Assembly: GCA_001660395.1 (NCBI GenBank)
Contig: LXWE01000002.1
Coordinates: 1,364,001 to 1,428,000 of the forward strand
Origin: Alteromonadaceae bacterium XY-R5
GTDB lineage: Bacteria > Pseudomonadota > Gammaproteobacteria > Enterobacterales > Alteromonadaceae
Reading direction: 5' to 3'
Length of the DNA: 64,000 bases
A program made the position numbers and the translations under genes. The notes under the pieces were generated by a model. The model worked only from the letters and a program-made list of their open reading frames with translations, had not been told where the DNA came from and searched no databases. Within the stretch, counting starts at the first letter, position 1. Each line of letters starts with the position of its first letter. Below, one piece after another: positions 1 to 8,828 of the stretch.

Positions 1-1443
1 TTGAACAGGAATGGTTTCAGTACCGTCGCTGTTTTCGCCTTTGGCCAACAGGATCGGGTTATATTTGGTCGGGAAACGCGGGTCATCAATACCCAATGCC
101 GCCAAATTCAAATCATATAAGCTGCCACTTGAAGCCGTTTGACAATAAGTATTGTTTGCACCAACGGCACCTGCAGTAATCAGAGATGTCACTCCGCTTT
201 CACCTAACGCAGACAGCATTGCCCCATTAGTACAAGCTGCTTCCCACCAGTCGCCAGTCGGATTGGTCGTGCTCAAATAATAAGGTAAATCAACGCTACC
301 ACCGTATAAGTCAGCCATACATAATGACGTAACCTTTGAGAACGTTGCCGTTGCAGTGGCTTGGATAGTGGCATTACTAGAACTCATACCGGCAACCAGG
401 CCTGCACAGGTATCCAGCCCGTAGGTGCTTAATGCAGCCAAGGTTGTTGAATCAATCACCGATGATTTCAGTACATCGAACGGCGTATCCCCCGCTGACG
501 ATTCGGTGACAGAAACCGATGGCAAATACGCTTTTGCGGCAGCAGCTGCCGTAGCTAAGTCACCCGTTGAAGCATACACAGTGGCAAAGGCGGTCGCATA
601 AGGCGCAATCGCCAATTTCTTCTGCGTTCCCAGCACAGTACCGACCGACTGGGTCGTGAAATATGCAGCATAGGAAACAGTCTCACGTTCAATGCCTTCA
701 CCGCCCAACAGATCCAGGGTGATATCCACCATGTTCTGTAACAATAACTGGCTTTCGCTGGATAAAGGTAATTCGTCAGGATCCTGTGCGACCAGATCCC
801 AGGTCGTCGAACCTTTTACGGAACGGCCTTCGGTGTCCAGTAATGCATCGGTCACCACCATCAGATAACCTTGCGCCGCTTTTAATGGGCTTAACGGGAT
901 CACGTTAATGCTACCTGAGCCATCCTGTGCATAGGTGGTAATAAAGTCGACGCCATAAGTCAGCTCTTCACCCACTTCGCAAGGTACGCCTGGCGCCCCA
1001 ATCGCGCTGGCAATGGTGGTACAGGTAGTGGAAGTACCTTCCAACGCCTGTGTCGCTTCGAAAATACGGATCACGCCGCTGCCCAATGAACTGGCGTCAA
1101 TATCCAGACCATCTGGCAAATCGATATCGATCGTAAAAGGATGTTCTGTCGACCAACCGTCTAATCCCGTCAATGCATGCTCAGGATTGCTTGGATCAAA
1201 GGTATCATCACCTTCTGTATTTAGGGTGAAGTCAAAAAGATAATAGCCAGATTCGGTATCTGTATCCGGCAACATCACAAGATCGTTGGGGATATTGAGG
1301 TCGCCTGCGGAAGGATCATAAATGATGCGTGCATAAGGCGTCGTCGTATCAGTATTTTGCTGCAAATCACTGATATCGTCTCCCGAACAAGCGGTAAGTC
1401 CGAAGACGGCTGCCACACTGGTGCTAAGTAACAGTTTTTTCAT
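1..1443 (-). CDS. VolA/Pla-1-family extracellular lipase lipoprotein (partial, C-terminus outside window)
   Basis: Only the first 481 residues are in the window; the gene runs off the left edge. The protein begins with a lipoprotein signal ending in the lipobox GLTAC (Cys19), followed by an acidic stretch. A region near residues 35-55 has the YDPSAGDLNIPNDLVM pattern typical of the N-terminal domain of bacterial virulence-factor lipases (VolA of Vibrio, Pla-1 of Aeromonas). The catalytic alpha/beta-hydrolase half with its nucleophile serine lies beyond the window, so activity cannot be judged. The start is supported by GGAG six bases before ATG. The family releases fatty acids from lysophospholipids or esters at the cell surface. 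It is transcribed divergently from yciK. Confidence 0.8.
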   Translation of the reverse strand, partial: MKKLLLSTSVAAVFGLTACSGDDISDLQQNTDTTTPYARIIYDPSAGDLNIPNDLVMLPDTDTESGYYLFDFTLNTEGDDTFDPSNPEHALTGLDGWSTEHPFTIDIDLPDGLDIDASSLGSGVIRIFEATQALEGTSTTCTTIASAIGAPGVPCEVGEELTYGVDFITTYAQDGSGSINVIPLSPLKAAQGYLMVVTDALLDTEGRSVKGSTTWDLVAQDPDELPLSSESQLLLQNMVDITLDLLGGEGIERETVSYAAYFTTQSVGTVLGTQKKLAIAPYATAFATVYASTGDLATAAAAAKAYLPSVSVTESSAGDTPFDVLKSSVIDSTTLAALSTYGLDTCAGLVAGMSSSNATIQATATATFSKVTSLCMADLYGGSVDLPYYLSTTNPTGDWWEAACTNGAMLSALGESGVTSLITAGAVGANNTYCQTASSGSLYDLNLAALGIDDPRFPTKYNPILLAKGENSDGTETIPVQ

Positions 1444-1725
1444 TTTATCTCCAACAATCCATAGTAATGTGATTTATTGTTTTCCCAAACTGAGTAGGTG
1501 TTCCATGTCCAGGCCATACCTTGCATACTCCTGCATAAGTAAGTTGCGTGTTAACAAGTATGACCAGTTACTGTTAAACCAATATTATTGACTTTATTAG
1601 AGTTTTGCAAAGGTTTGTTAACATAATGTAAGTTCATGCTCAGTATTCGACCAATGCATCAACACAGTAAATCAGGTCGCATCAGTGTTACAATGCCAGT
1701 AAGCCCAACAAGGATATTGATACAA

Positions 1726-2466
1726 ATGTTTGAATATAGCGCTCCTACTGATCTGCTCGCCGATAACATCATCCTAGTAACAGGCGCCGGAGATGGCATT
1801 GGCAAAACGGCGGCGCTCACCTATGCCCAACATGGAGCCACCGTCATTCTGCTGGGTCGAACCGTCAGTAAACTTGAGCAAACCTATGATGCTATTATTA
1901 ACGCAGGAGGGGCTGAACCTGCAATAGTGCCGTTAGATATGGCGGGGGCAACCGCCCAGCATTATCAGGACATGGCCTCGACCATAGAACAACAATTTGG
2001 CCGCCTCGATGGCCTGTTGCATAACGCCAGCATCATTAGCGACTTATGTCCTTTTACCCAAATTAAGGAACAGGAATTTCGCGACATTATGCAGGTCAAT
2101 GTGACGGCTCAGTTGTTGATGACGCAGGCGTTGTTACCTGTAATGGAAAAGGCGCCCCATCCTTCCCTGATTTTCACGTCTTCGGGTGTCGGCAATAAAG
2201 GCCGGGCATATTGGGGGGGCTATTCAATTTCTAAATTCGCCACCGAGGGCATGATGCAGGTCATTGCTGACGAATACGAGAACAAGGGACTGCGCTGTAA
2301 CTGCATTAACCCTGGTGCAACCAGAACCAGCATGCGCGCTAAAGCCTATCCTGCCGAAAATCCATTAGGGCTAAAAACCGCTGAAGATATTATGCCCTTG
2401 TACTTGTACCTGATGGGTAAAGACAGTCTGGCTGTCACCGGGCAGACGCTTAAAGCACAGGGATAA
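1726..2466 (+). CDS. yciK: YciK-type short-chain dehydrogenase/reductase
   Basis: A 246-residue SDR closely resembling E. coli YciK from end to end. It has the nucleotide-binding motif TGAGDGIG near the N-terminus, the NNAG-equivalent HNAS, and a catalytic YSISK at about residues 165-170. The C-terminal signature INPGATRTSMRAKAYP matches YciK. The reading frame stays open upstream to 1636, but the ATG at 1726 fits the family length and has AGGA 11 bases before it, so the longer start is rejected. Substrate is unknown; YciK is a conserved cytoplasmic oxidoreductase of undefined role. It is convergent with nhaA across a shared hairpin. Confidence 0.9.
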   Translation: MFEYSAPTDLLADNIILVTGAGDGIGKTAALTYAQHGATVILLGRTVSKLEQTYDAIINAGGAEPAIVPLDMAGATAQHYQDMASTIEQQFGRLDGLLHNASIISDLCPFTQIKEQEFRDIMQVNVTAQLLMTQALLPVMEKAPHPSLIFTSSGVGNKGRAYWGGYSISKFATEGMMQVIADEYENKGLRCNCINPGATRTSMRAKAYPAENPLGLKTAEDIMPLYLYLMGKDSLAVTGQTLKAQG

Positions 2467-2478
2467 TTGGGTTAAATC

Positions 2479-2502
2479 ATAAGGGCCCTATCGGGCTCTT
2501 AT
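2479..2502. terminator. Hairpin between convergent yciK and nhaA
   Basis: A 10-bp stem with one G-U pair and loop TATC lies between the two stop codons. Neither flank has a long T tract, so termination efficiency is uncertain, but the position suits a shared bidirectional terminator. Confidence 0.5.
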
Positions 2503-2511
2503 TGACCTTTT

Positions 2512-3705
2512 TCACTGATTGGTCGCAGCCTGCTCTAAACAGCGGTTCAGCAGCCAGTAGCCGAAGATGCCGGACAAAATCGAGCCTAACAAAATCCCCA
2601 GCCGCTCATCAAACAAGACCTGAGCCCCTGTTTGCTCGAACGCTAACGAACCAATAAATAAACTCATGGTAAACCCGATGCCGCACAAGGCTGAAGTAGC
2701 ATACAGACTCGTCCAGGTCATTTTATTCGGCAAACTGGAAAACCCGAGTTTAATACACACATAACACAAGCCGAAAATCCCAATTTGTTTGCCAAAAAAC
2801 AGGCCCAGAGCAATGCCCATTGGCACCCCATGAAAGAACTGTTCGCTCGTTACACCGGTGACGTTCAAACCTGCATTAGCAAAGGCAAACACAGGTAAAA
2901 CAAAATAGGTAACGATGGGATGTAAATCATGTTCCAGCACTTTTAACGGGGAATCATGTGGGTCGTTTTCGTTGCGGATGGGAATAAACATTGCCACCAA
3001 CACTCCGGCCAACGTCGCATGCACACCTGACTTTAACGTCGCCACCCACACGACTATACTGATTAATACATAAGGACTTTTCGTAACCACATTCGTTTTA
3101 TTGAGATAAAACAGGATGGGTAAACACATGATCACCACTACTAACGCTTCAATCGACAGGTTATCGGTATAGAACAGCGCAATGATGATAATGGCGCCAA
3201 CATCGTCAAAAATAGCTAAGGAGGTAATAAACACCTTTAATGCTGTAGGCACTTTAGATCCCAACAAGGCCAACACCCCCAAAGCAAAGGCAATATCGGT
3301 AGCCGCAGGAATAGCCCAGCCATTATCGGACACCGGGTCCTGGTGATTAAAGGCCAGATAAATCACGGCAGGCATTGCCATGCCGCCTATTGCACCCACC
3401 GCCGGCAGAATAATATTGCGTCTGTCAGCAAGCTCGCCTTCTATTAGCTCCCGTTTAAGTTCCAGGCCAATGAGGAAGAAAAAAATCGCCATCAAACCAT
3501 CATTGATCCAAAGCAGCAGTGGTTTAGCGATTTCTAGCGCGCCAACCCGAATCTCCATCGGTGTAGACAGCAATAACTCGTAATAAGGTTCAAGTGGGGA
3601 ATTGGCGATGATAATTGCAATAATGGCAGCTGCGCAAAGCACCATGCCTCCAGCAGACTCCTTTTGAAAGAACTCTGCAATAAACGATGGTTTTTCCTGC
3701 GTCAT
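2512..3705 (-). CDS. nhaA: Na+/H+ antiporter NhaA
   Basis: A 397-residue polytopic inner-membrane protein of the usual NhaA length. The essential aspartates are present: ATDIAFA with Asp137 (E. coli Asp133) and AIFDDVGA with Asp167/Asp168 (E. coli Asp163/Asp164), plus a lysine in GLFFGKQIG (family Lys300 region). It exchanges two protons for one sodium ion and so handles sodium and alkaline stress, which fits a marine host. AGGAGAG precedes the ATG. It is divergent from the GGDEF/EAL gene and its 3' end faces yciK. No NhaR-type regulator is adjacent. Confidence 0.96.
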   Translation of the reverse strand: MTQEKPSFIAEFFQKESAGGMVLCAAAIIAIIIANSPLEPYYELLLSTPMEIRVGALEIAKPLLLWINDGLMAIFFFLIGLELKRELIEGELADRRNIILPAVGAIGGMAMPAVIYLAFNHQDPVSDNGWAIPAATDIAFALGVLALLGSKVPTALKVFITSLAIFDDVGAIIIIALFYTDNLSIEALVVVIMCLPILFYLNKTNVVTKSPYVLISIVVWVATLKSGVHATLAGVLVAMFIPIRNENDPHDSPLKVLEHDLHPIVTYFVLPVFAFANAGLNVTGVTSEQFFHGVPMGIALGLFFGKQIGIFGLCYVCIKLGFSSLPNKMTWTSLYATSALCGIGFTMSLFIGSLAFEQTGAQVLFDERLGILLGSILSGIFGYWLLNRCLEQAATNQ

Positions 3706-3932
3706 AAGACTCTCCTTTAACTAAACGGGAAAGATAAATTCGGAACTACATTGCCATATCAAAACTAAACTCCCGATAAATCCGTCACATAAGTCTAGAT
3801 CAAGTCTCTTGTTCGGAGATCATCTTTGCCACATTCATTGAATTTCACAGACTTCCGGCAAAGCACAACATTTGTTTCTATACTGATTGATTAAAGGAAC
3901 TCAACCTGTTGCCATTAAGGATGTGACAAACC

Positions 3933-5276
3933 ATGCGCAGCCCCGATGCCACCTCCTCAGACACGTTAACCGGTGTACTAAGCCGGATCGAATTCCAGCA
4001 TCAGACCAAACGAAAAGTCGAAGAAAACAGTATCGATAACCTGTTTTTGGCCGCCATAGAAATTTCTCGCTTTGGGAATGTAAATGCAGGAATGGGCAAT
4101 GAACTCGGCGACAAAATTCTTAAATTGGTAGCAAAGCGTTTATCCCTCACCTTTTCTGATGCGCTGCTAATTGGGCGCATGCACGGCGACCACTTTGGCC
4201 TCTTGTTTGAGCATGCAGACCAGCAAATAGACACCATCGACCGGTTACTAGATTTTGTTCAACGCCCTATCGCGGTGTCAGGTCAAATCATCGTCCTGGG
4301 CATACGCATTGGCGTATCGTCTCTTCAACAAGGAGCGATGAATGCCATTGAATTACTTAACGGAGCCGAAATCGCTCTGCATCGCTCTAAGGTTCTGCAA
4401 CACAAAGTGACCTATTACGACCCGAAAATGGTGATGGATGCCAAGTCTCAGCACAACCTGGAAAACGACTTGCGGGTTGCCCTCACGGTTAATGCCACGG
4501 AATTACATAAGGCCTTATACAGCAAAGAATTTGTACTGCATTATCAGCCGGTTATTGACGCTGTTGAACATCAAATGGTCGGTGCTGAAGCCCTGATCCG
4601 CTGGCAGCACAATAAGCGTGGTCTGGTACCGCCGGCCAACTTTATTCCAGTAGCCGAGTCGATTCATGTAATTGAAGTACTCGGAGCCTGGGTACTCCGA
4701 CGTGCCTGTGCCGATGCCATGACCTGGCCACTACTCGCTAATCAGCAACGCCTGTTTGTGAGTGTCAATATCAGCCCGGTGCAAATCATGCAGCCCGATT
4801 TTTTGCTTGCGACCATAAAGATAGCCTTGGCAGATTCTGGCCTGCCTCCTGAATGTCTGAAACTGGAAATCACGGAAAGTGAATCTGTCACCGACATTAT
4901 GTTAGAAACACTGCACAAAGTAAGACGTCTGGGCTGCAAAATATGTCTGGATGATTTCGGTACTGGCTATTCCTCATTAACCGAACTGCAAAAAATGCCC
5001 CTCGATTATCTGAAGATCGACCGTTCATTTATTCACGACATTATCTCTCAGGATGCGGAAACGTCGGCCAAAGCCATGGAATTAGTGCGGCTGGTGTTTT
5101 CAATCGCCAGCATATTACATATCAACACCATTGTTGAAGGCATTGAACATGCAAGCCAACGCACTCTTTTACTGCAGGCTGGTGCGAGACTGATGCAGGG
5201 GTTTGCCTTCTCTCATCCACTGGATGTGACTGAGTTTATATCAATCATTCCCAATCGCTTCTGTTTAGGAGAATAA
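3933..5276 (+). CDS. c-di-GMP phosphodiesterase with degenerate GGDEF and intact EAL domain
   Basis: A 447-residue soluble protein with no membrane segment. Residues about 10-165 form a GGDEF fold whose signature is replaced by HGDHF (84-88), so cyclase activity is unlikely. Residues about 190-440 form an EAL domain with the key motifs intact: GAEALIRW (Glu219), EITES (312-316), DDFGTGYSS with Asp340/Asp341, KIDRSF (Lys361) and VEGIE (Glu402). It should hydrolyse c-di-GMP to pGpG. AAGGATG precedes ATG. Three bases separate its stop from the BLUF gene, whose ribosome-binding site lies in its last codons, so the two are made together. The lack of a sensor domain in this protein suggests that the BLUF partner supplies one. 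Confidence 0.9.
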   Translation: MRSPDATSSDTLTGVLSRIEFQHQTKRKVEENSIDNLFLAAIEISRFGNVNAGMGNELGDKILKLVAKRLSLTFSDALLIGRMHGDHFGLLFEHADQQIDTIDRLLDFVQRPIAVSGQIIVLGIRIGVSSLQQGAMNAIELLNGAEIALHRSKVLQHKVTYYDPKMVMDAKSQHNLENDLRVALTVNATELHKALYSKEFVLHYQPVIDAVEHQMVGAEALIRWQHNKRGLVPPANFIPVAESIHVIEVLGAWVLRRACADAMTWPLLANQQRLFVSVNISPVQIMQPDFLLATIKIALADSGLPPECLKLEITESESVTDIMLETLHKVRRLGCKICLDDFGTGYSSLTELQKMPLDYLKIDRSFIHDIISQDAETSAKAMELVRLVFSIASILHINTIVEGIEHASQRTLLLQAGARLMQGFAFSHPLDVTEFISIIPNRFCLGE

Positions 5277-5279
5277 ACC

Positions 5280-5729
5280 ATGACAGAACTCTATCATCTT
5301 GCCTATATCAGCAAAGCTAAAATTCCGGGTGACCTGGATACCGTGAAACAAGAGGTCAACGATATTCTGACCGCCGCCCAGCGTAATAATCCGCGCCTGG
5401 AGATTACCGGCGCTTTGTTATACTCAGGAGGATATTTCTGCCAGGTGATTGAGGGCGAAATGGAGCACCTGGAAGAACTTTTCGAAATTATTCAATTAGA
5501 TGGCCGTCATAATGAAGTGACGGTACTGCATTTCGAACCCCTCGAAAATCGAGGTTTTAGTGACTGGTCGATGGCCTTTGCCGGTATCGAAGACCGAATG
5601 CGCTTTGACATCGCCGGCATTAAAGCCAGTAAAGACGATTTACCCGCTAAGCAGGCTGGTAAAGAATTAGTTTCAACACTGGAAGCATTGGTGAGCCAGC
5701 ACCAGTCCCTCGCCACTTCCCTCCCCTAA
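5280..5729 (+). CDS. Short BLUF-domain blue-light photoreceptor
   Basis: A 149-residue protein that is almost entirely a BLUF flavin-binding domain. Visible residues of the photocycle are Tyr9 in LAYIS, Asn36/Asn37 of RNN, Gln55 in YFCQVIEGE, and Trp96/Met98 in FSDWSMAF; LDGRHNEV is the typical DxRH segment. About 45 residues follow, as in short BLUF proteins such as PixD or BlrB, and no output domain is fused. AGGAGA inside the 3' end of the EAL gene serves as ribosome-binding site, indicating translational coupling. I infer that it controls the EAL enzyme in trans, as PixD controls PixE or as BLUF-EAL fusions do in cis. Confidence 0.93.
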   Translation: MTELYHLAYISKAKIPGDLDTVKQEVNDILTAAQRNNPRLEITGALLYSGGYFCQVIEGEMEHLEELFEIIQLDGRHNEVTVLHFEPLENRGFSDWSMAFAGIEDRMRFDIAGIKASKDDLPAKQAGKELVSTLEALVSQHQSLATSLP

Positions 5730-5746
5730 ACAACCCCTGACACAAA

Positions 5747-5770
5747 AAAGGCCTGCAATTGCAGGCCTTT
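5747..5770. terminator. Bidirectional terminator between the BLUF gene and glnS
   Basis: Perfect palindrome AAAGGCCTGC-AATT-GCAGGCCTTT, with A runs on the left and T runs on the right, placed between convergent genes. Confidence 0.85.
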
Positions 5771-5788
5771 GTGTATGCAGCGTTGACG

Positions 5789-7453
5789 CTATTCGCCGAT
5801 TTTAGCCCAGCTGTCGCGCAGGCCAACCGTGCGGTTAAAGATCAGTTTGTCAGCACTGCTGGCTTTGTCTTTGCAGAAATAGCCCATACGCTCAAACTGA
5901 TAGCCTTTACCAACAGCCACTTCCGCCAGGCTAGGTTCAACTACCGCATTCATGCACACCAGAGACTCTGGATTAATGCTGGCAGTAAACTCGTCTTCTG
6001 CAGCCGGGTTAGGAACGCTGAACAGACGGTCGTACAACCGTACTTCCGCAGGCACACCATGGCTGGCACTCACCCAGTGGATCACACCTTTAGGCTTGCG
6101 GCCGTCAGCAGGATCTTTACCCAGGGTATCGGCATCATAGCTACAGTAAATGGTGGTCACGTTACCTTGCTCGTCTTTTTCCACGCGCTCGGCTTTGATC
6201 ACATAGGCGTTACGTAAACGCACTTCTTTATCCAGTACCAGACGTTTGAACTTTTTGTTCGCTTCTTCACGGAAGTCTTCCGCTTCAATATACAGTTCAC
6301 GGGTAAAAGGAATGTCACGGCTGCCCATGCTGTCATCATTTGGGTGATTTGCAGCAGTAAGCGTCTCTATTTCGCCTTCAGGGAAGTTTTCAATAATCAC
6401 TTTCACCGGATCCAAGACGGCCATGGCGCGCGGAGCATTCGCGTTCAAATCGTCGCGAATACAGGCTTCCAGCATGCCCATTTCCACCATGTTATCCATT
6501 TTGGTCACACCGATGCGCTTACAGAACTCGCGCACGGCCTCTGGTGTATAACCACGACGGCGTAGCCCGGCAATCGTTGGCATGCGCGGATCATCCCAGC
6601 CAGCAACGTGATGTTCTTCTACCAGTTGGATCAGCTTACGCTTACTCAAAACTGTGTATTCCAGGTTCAGGCGTGAAAATTCGTACTGACGCGGCACACA
6701 ATCAATGGTGATATTTTCCAGCACCCAGTCGTACAAACGACGGTTATCCTGGAATTCCAGCGTACACAATGAATGCGTGATCCCTTCCAGCGCATCAGAA
6801 ATACAGTGGGTGAAATCGTACATAGGGTACACACACCATTTGTCACCGGTTTGATGGTGATGGGCAAATTTAACCCTGTAAATCACCGGATCGCGCATAC
6901 ACATAAAGGGTGACGCCATATCAATTTTGGCGCGCAGAACACACTCACCTTCTTTAAATTCGCCGGCAGTCATCTTTTCGAACAATGACAAATTCTCAGC
7001 CGGCGACGTGTCGCGGTATGGGCTATTTGTGCCAGGTTGTTTCAGGTTTCCGCGCATTTCACGCATCGCTTCCTGAGACGAGAAATCCACATAGGCCAGG
7101 CCTTTGTTGATCAACTCTTTGGCATAACCGTGCAGTTTGTCGAAGTAGTTAGAGGAATAGCACACCTCACCACTCCACTCAAAACCCAGCCATTTTACGT
7201 CTTCCATAATAGAGTTGACGTAATCGATGTCTTCTTTTTCAGGGTTAGTGTCGTCAAAGCGCAAGTTACACTGGCCCTGATAATCCTGTGCGATACCGAA
7301 GTTCAGGCAAATGGATTTAGCGTGACCAATGTGCAAATAACCATTCGGCTCAGGCGGGAAACGCGTATGCACCGAACTGTGCACACCATCTGCCAGATCC
7401 TTATCAATGATTTGACGAATAAAGTTGGTCGGACGAATTTCAGTCTCGGCCAT
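5789..7453 (-). CDS. glnS: Glutaminyl-tRNA synthetase
   Basis: A 554-residue class I aminoacyl-tRNA synthetase of normal GlnRS length. It charges tRNA-Gln with glutamine in the cytoplasm. The HIGH motif is at residues 41-44 ([10 protein letters not shown]), and the KMSKS equivalent is VLSKRKLI. The [12 protein letters not shown] context and [10 protein letters not shown] are typical of GlnRS rather than GluRS. The C-terminal beta-barrel anticodon-binding region is complete. It is a single gene with a terminator directly after its stop, and is divergent from the LacI-type regulator. Confidence 0.97.
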   Translation of the reverse strand: MAETEIRPTNFIRQIIDKDLADGVHSSVHTRFPPEPNGYLHIGHAKSICLNFGIAQDYQGQCNLRFDDTNPEKEDIDYVNSIMEDVKWLGFEWSGEVCYSSNYFDKLHGYAKELINKGLAYVDFSSQEAMREMRGNLKQPGTNSPYRDTSPAENLSLFEKMTAGEFKEGECVLRAKIDMASPFMCMRDPVIYRVKFAHHHQTGDKWCVYPMYDFTHCISDALEGITHSLCTLEFQDNRRLYDWVLENITIDCVPRQYEFSRLNLEYTVLSKRKLIQLVEEHHVAGWDDPRMPTIAGLRRRGYTPEAVREFCKRIGVTKMDNMVEMGMLEACIRDDLNANAPRAMAVLDPVKVIIENFPEGEIETLTAANHPNDDSMGSRDIPFTRELYIEAEDFREEANKKFKRLVLDKEVRLRNAYVIKAERVEKDEQGNVTTIYCSYDADTLGKDPADGRKPKGVIHWVSASHGVPAEVRLYDRLFSVPNPAAEDEFTASINPESLVCMNAVVEPSLAEVAVGKGYQFERMGYFCKDKASSADKLIFNRTVGLRDSWAKIGE

Positions 7454-7726
7454 TCAGACTACCCCTGTGGATGATAAAATCGAAAAAATTGGCGGCATTA
7501 TAGCATTATGCGCGTCAGGCTAAATCCTTTTTGCAGCATAAATGTCATCTAAGCCCACTCGAAAAAGGCGAAACGCCCATTAAACGAACAGTTATAAAAC
7601 AACTAGTTAGATAAAACAAAATCAACACATTCGGCTGAGTTTTCAGTAAAATAGCAAGACCTTATGGCAACTTTGGTGTATAAACTGGAGTTGTTAACAA
7701 AATAACAACAAGTATGTATTCATTGC

Positions 7727-8758
7727 ATGAGCATAAAAGTTAGAGCGACTTCATTTGATATCGCCCATAAAGCTGGCGTTTCCCAATCCACTGTATCTCG
7801 CGCCCTGCGTGACAGCCCATTGGTGAACCCGGAAACCCGCGAGAAGATCAAACAGATCGCCCTTGAACTGAATTACAAGGTCGACAAAAACGCCAGCAAT
7901 TTGCGACAGCAGCAAAGCCGTACGCTAGCACTTTTGCTGTTTGAAGATCCGACATCAGATGATTCATTGATCAACCCCTTCTTCCTGTCCATGCTTGGCA
8001 GTATTACCCGTGCATCGGCCCTGGCCGGCTACGATTTACTGGTATCATTTCAGAACCTGAGTGATGACTGGCATGCAGATTTTGAAGATACCAATAAGGC
8101 CGACGGCCTGATCCTGTTGGGCTATGGTGATTTTGTCGAGTACCGCGATAAGCTTAAAAAGTTAGAAGAACAAGGCACGCACTTTGTGCGCTGGGGGGCC
8201 CACGATGTGGCGCACCCAGGTCTGGCCATTGGCAGTGACAACTTTCAGGGCGGCTTTGATATCACCCACCATTTATTGATCCTGGGACGACGCCAGTTCG
8301 CCTTTGTTGGCGGAGCGGATAACCGTTCACCCGAATTTATGAACCGTTATCTGGGTTTTAAAGACGCATTAAATCGCGTTGGTATTCAGGATTTCCGACA
8401 GTTAGATGCCATTTCCACCGAGGCCTCGGGATACGAAGCATCAAACGCGTTGTTGGCAGAAAACAGCAAACTTGACGCCATTGTCTGTGCCAGTGATTTA
8501 ATTGCATTAGGGGTGATCCAGGCCCTGCATGATAAAGGAATTCGGGTGCCGGAAGATATCGCAGTCGTGGGTTATGACAATATTCCGGTATCAGGTTTCT
8601 CCAGCCCGAAACTGACGACAGTTCAACAAAATACCAAAGCCGCCGGGCAAATTTTGGTGGATAAGCTGATTAAATTGATTAGCGGAAAAAGCGTAGAGCC
8701 AATGTTGATGCCAGTAGAGTTGGTAGTGCGTGAATCCTGCGGCGCGGACATGAATTAA
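7727..8758 (+). CDS. LacI-family transcriptional regulator
   Basis: A 343-residue regulator. The N-terminal helix-turn-helix and hinge (residues about 9-55) include the recognition helix GVSQSTVSRAL; the rest is a periplasmic-binding-protein-like sensor domain with the usual CASDLIALGV and VVGYDNIPVS segments. Such proteins bind palindromes with a central CG and respond to sugars or nucleosides. No clear Shine-Dalgarno precedes the ATG. It is convergent with the phytase gene, so it is not cotranscribed with it. A LacI-type palindrome occurs upstream of pntAA (16933), but nothing here shows that this protein binds it. Confidence 0.92.
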   Translation: MSIKVRATSFDIAHKAGVSQSTVSRALRDSPLVNPETREKIKQIALELNYKVDKNASNLRQQQSRTLALLLFEDPTSDDSLINPFFLSMLGSITRASALAGYDLLVSFQNLSDDWHADFEDTNKADGLILLGYGDFVEYRDKLKKLEEQGTHFVRWGAHDVAHPGLAIGSDNFQGGFDITHHLLILGRRQFAFVGGADNRSPEFMNRYLGFKDALNRVGIQDFRQLDAISTEASGYEASNALLAENSKLDAIVCASDLIALGVIQALHDKGIRVPEDIAVVGYDNIPVSGFSSPKLTTVQQNTKAAGQILVDKLIKLISGKSVEPMLMPVELVVRESCGADMN

Positions 8759-8787
8759 TACCATTAAGAATGGTCTTAAAGCGCATA

Positions 8788-8813
8788 AAAAAGCGGCCTT
8801 TTGGCCGCTTTTT
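8788..8813. terminator. Bidirectional terminator between lacI-type gene and phytase
   Basis: An 11-bp perfect stem AAAAAGCGGCC / GGCCGCTTTTT with loop TTTT, ending in A or T runs on both strands, between convergent genes. Confidence 0.92.
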
Positions 8814-8828
8814 GTATGTATGCTCATG

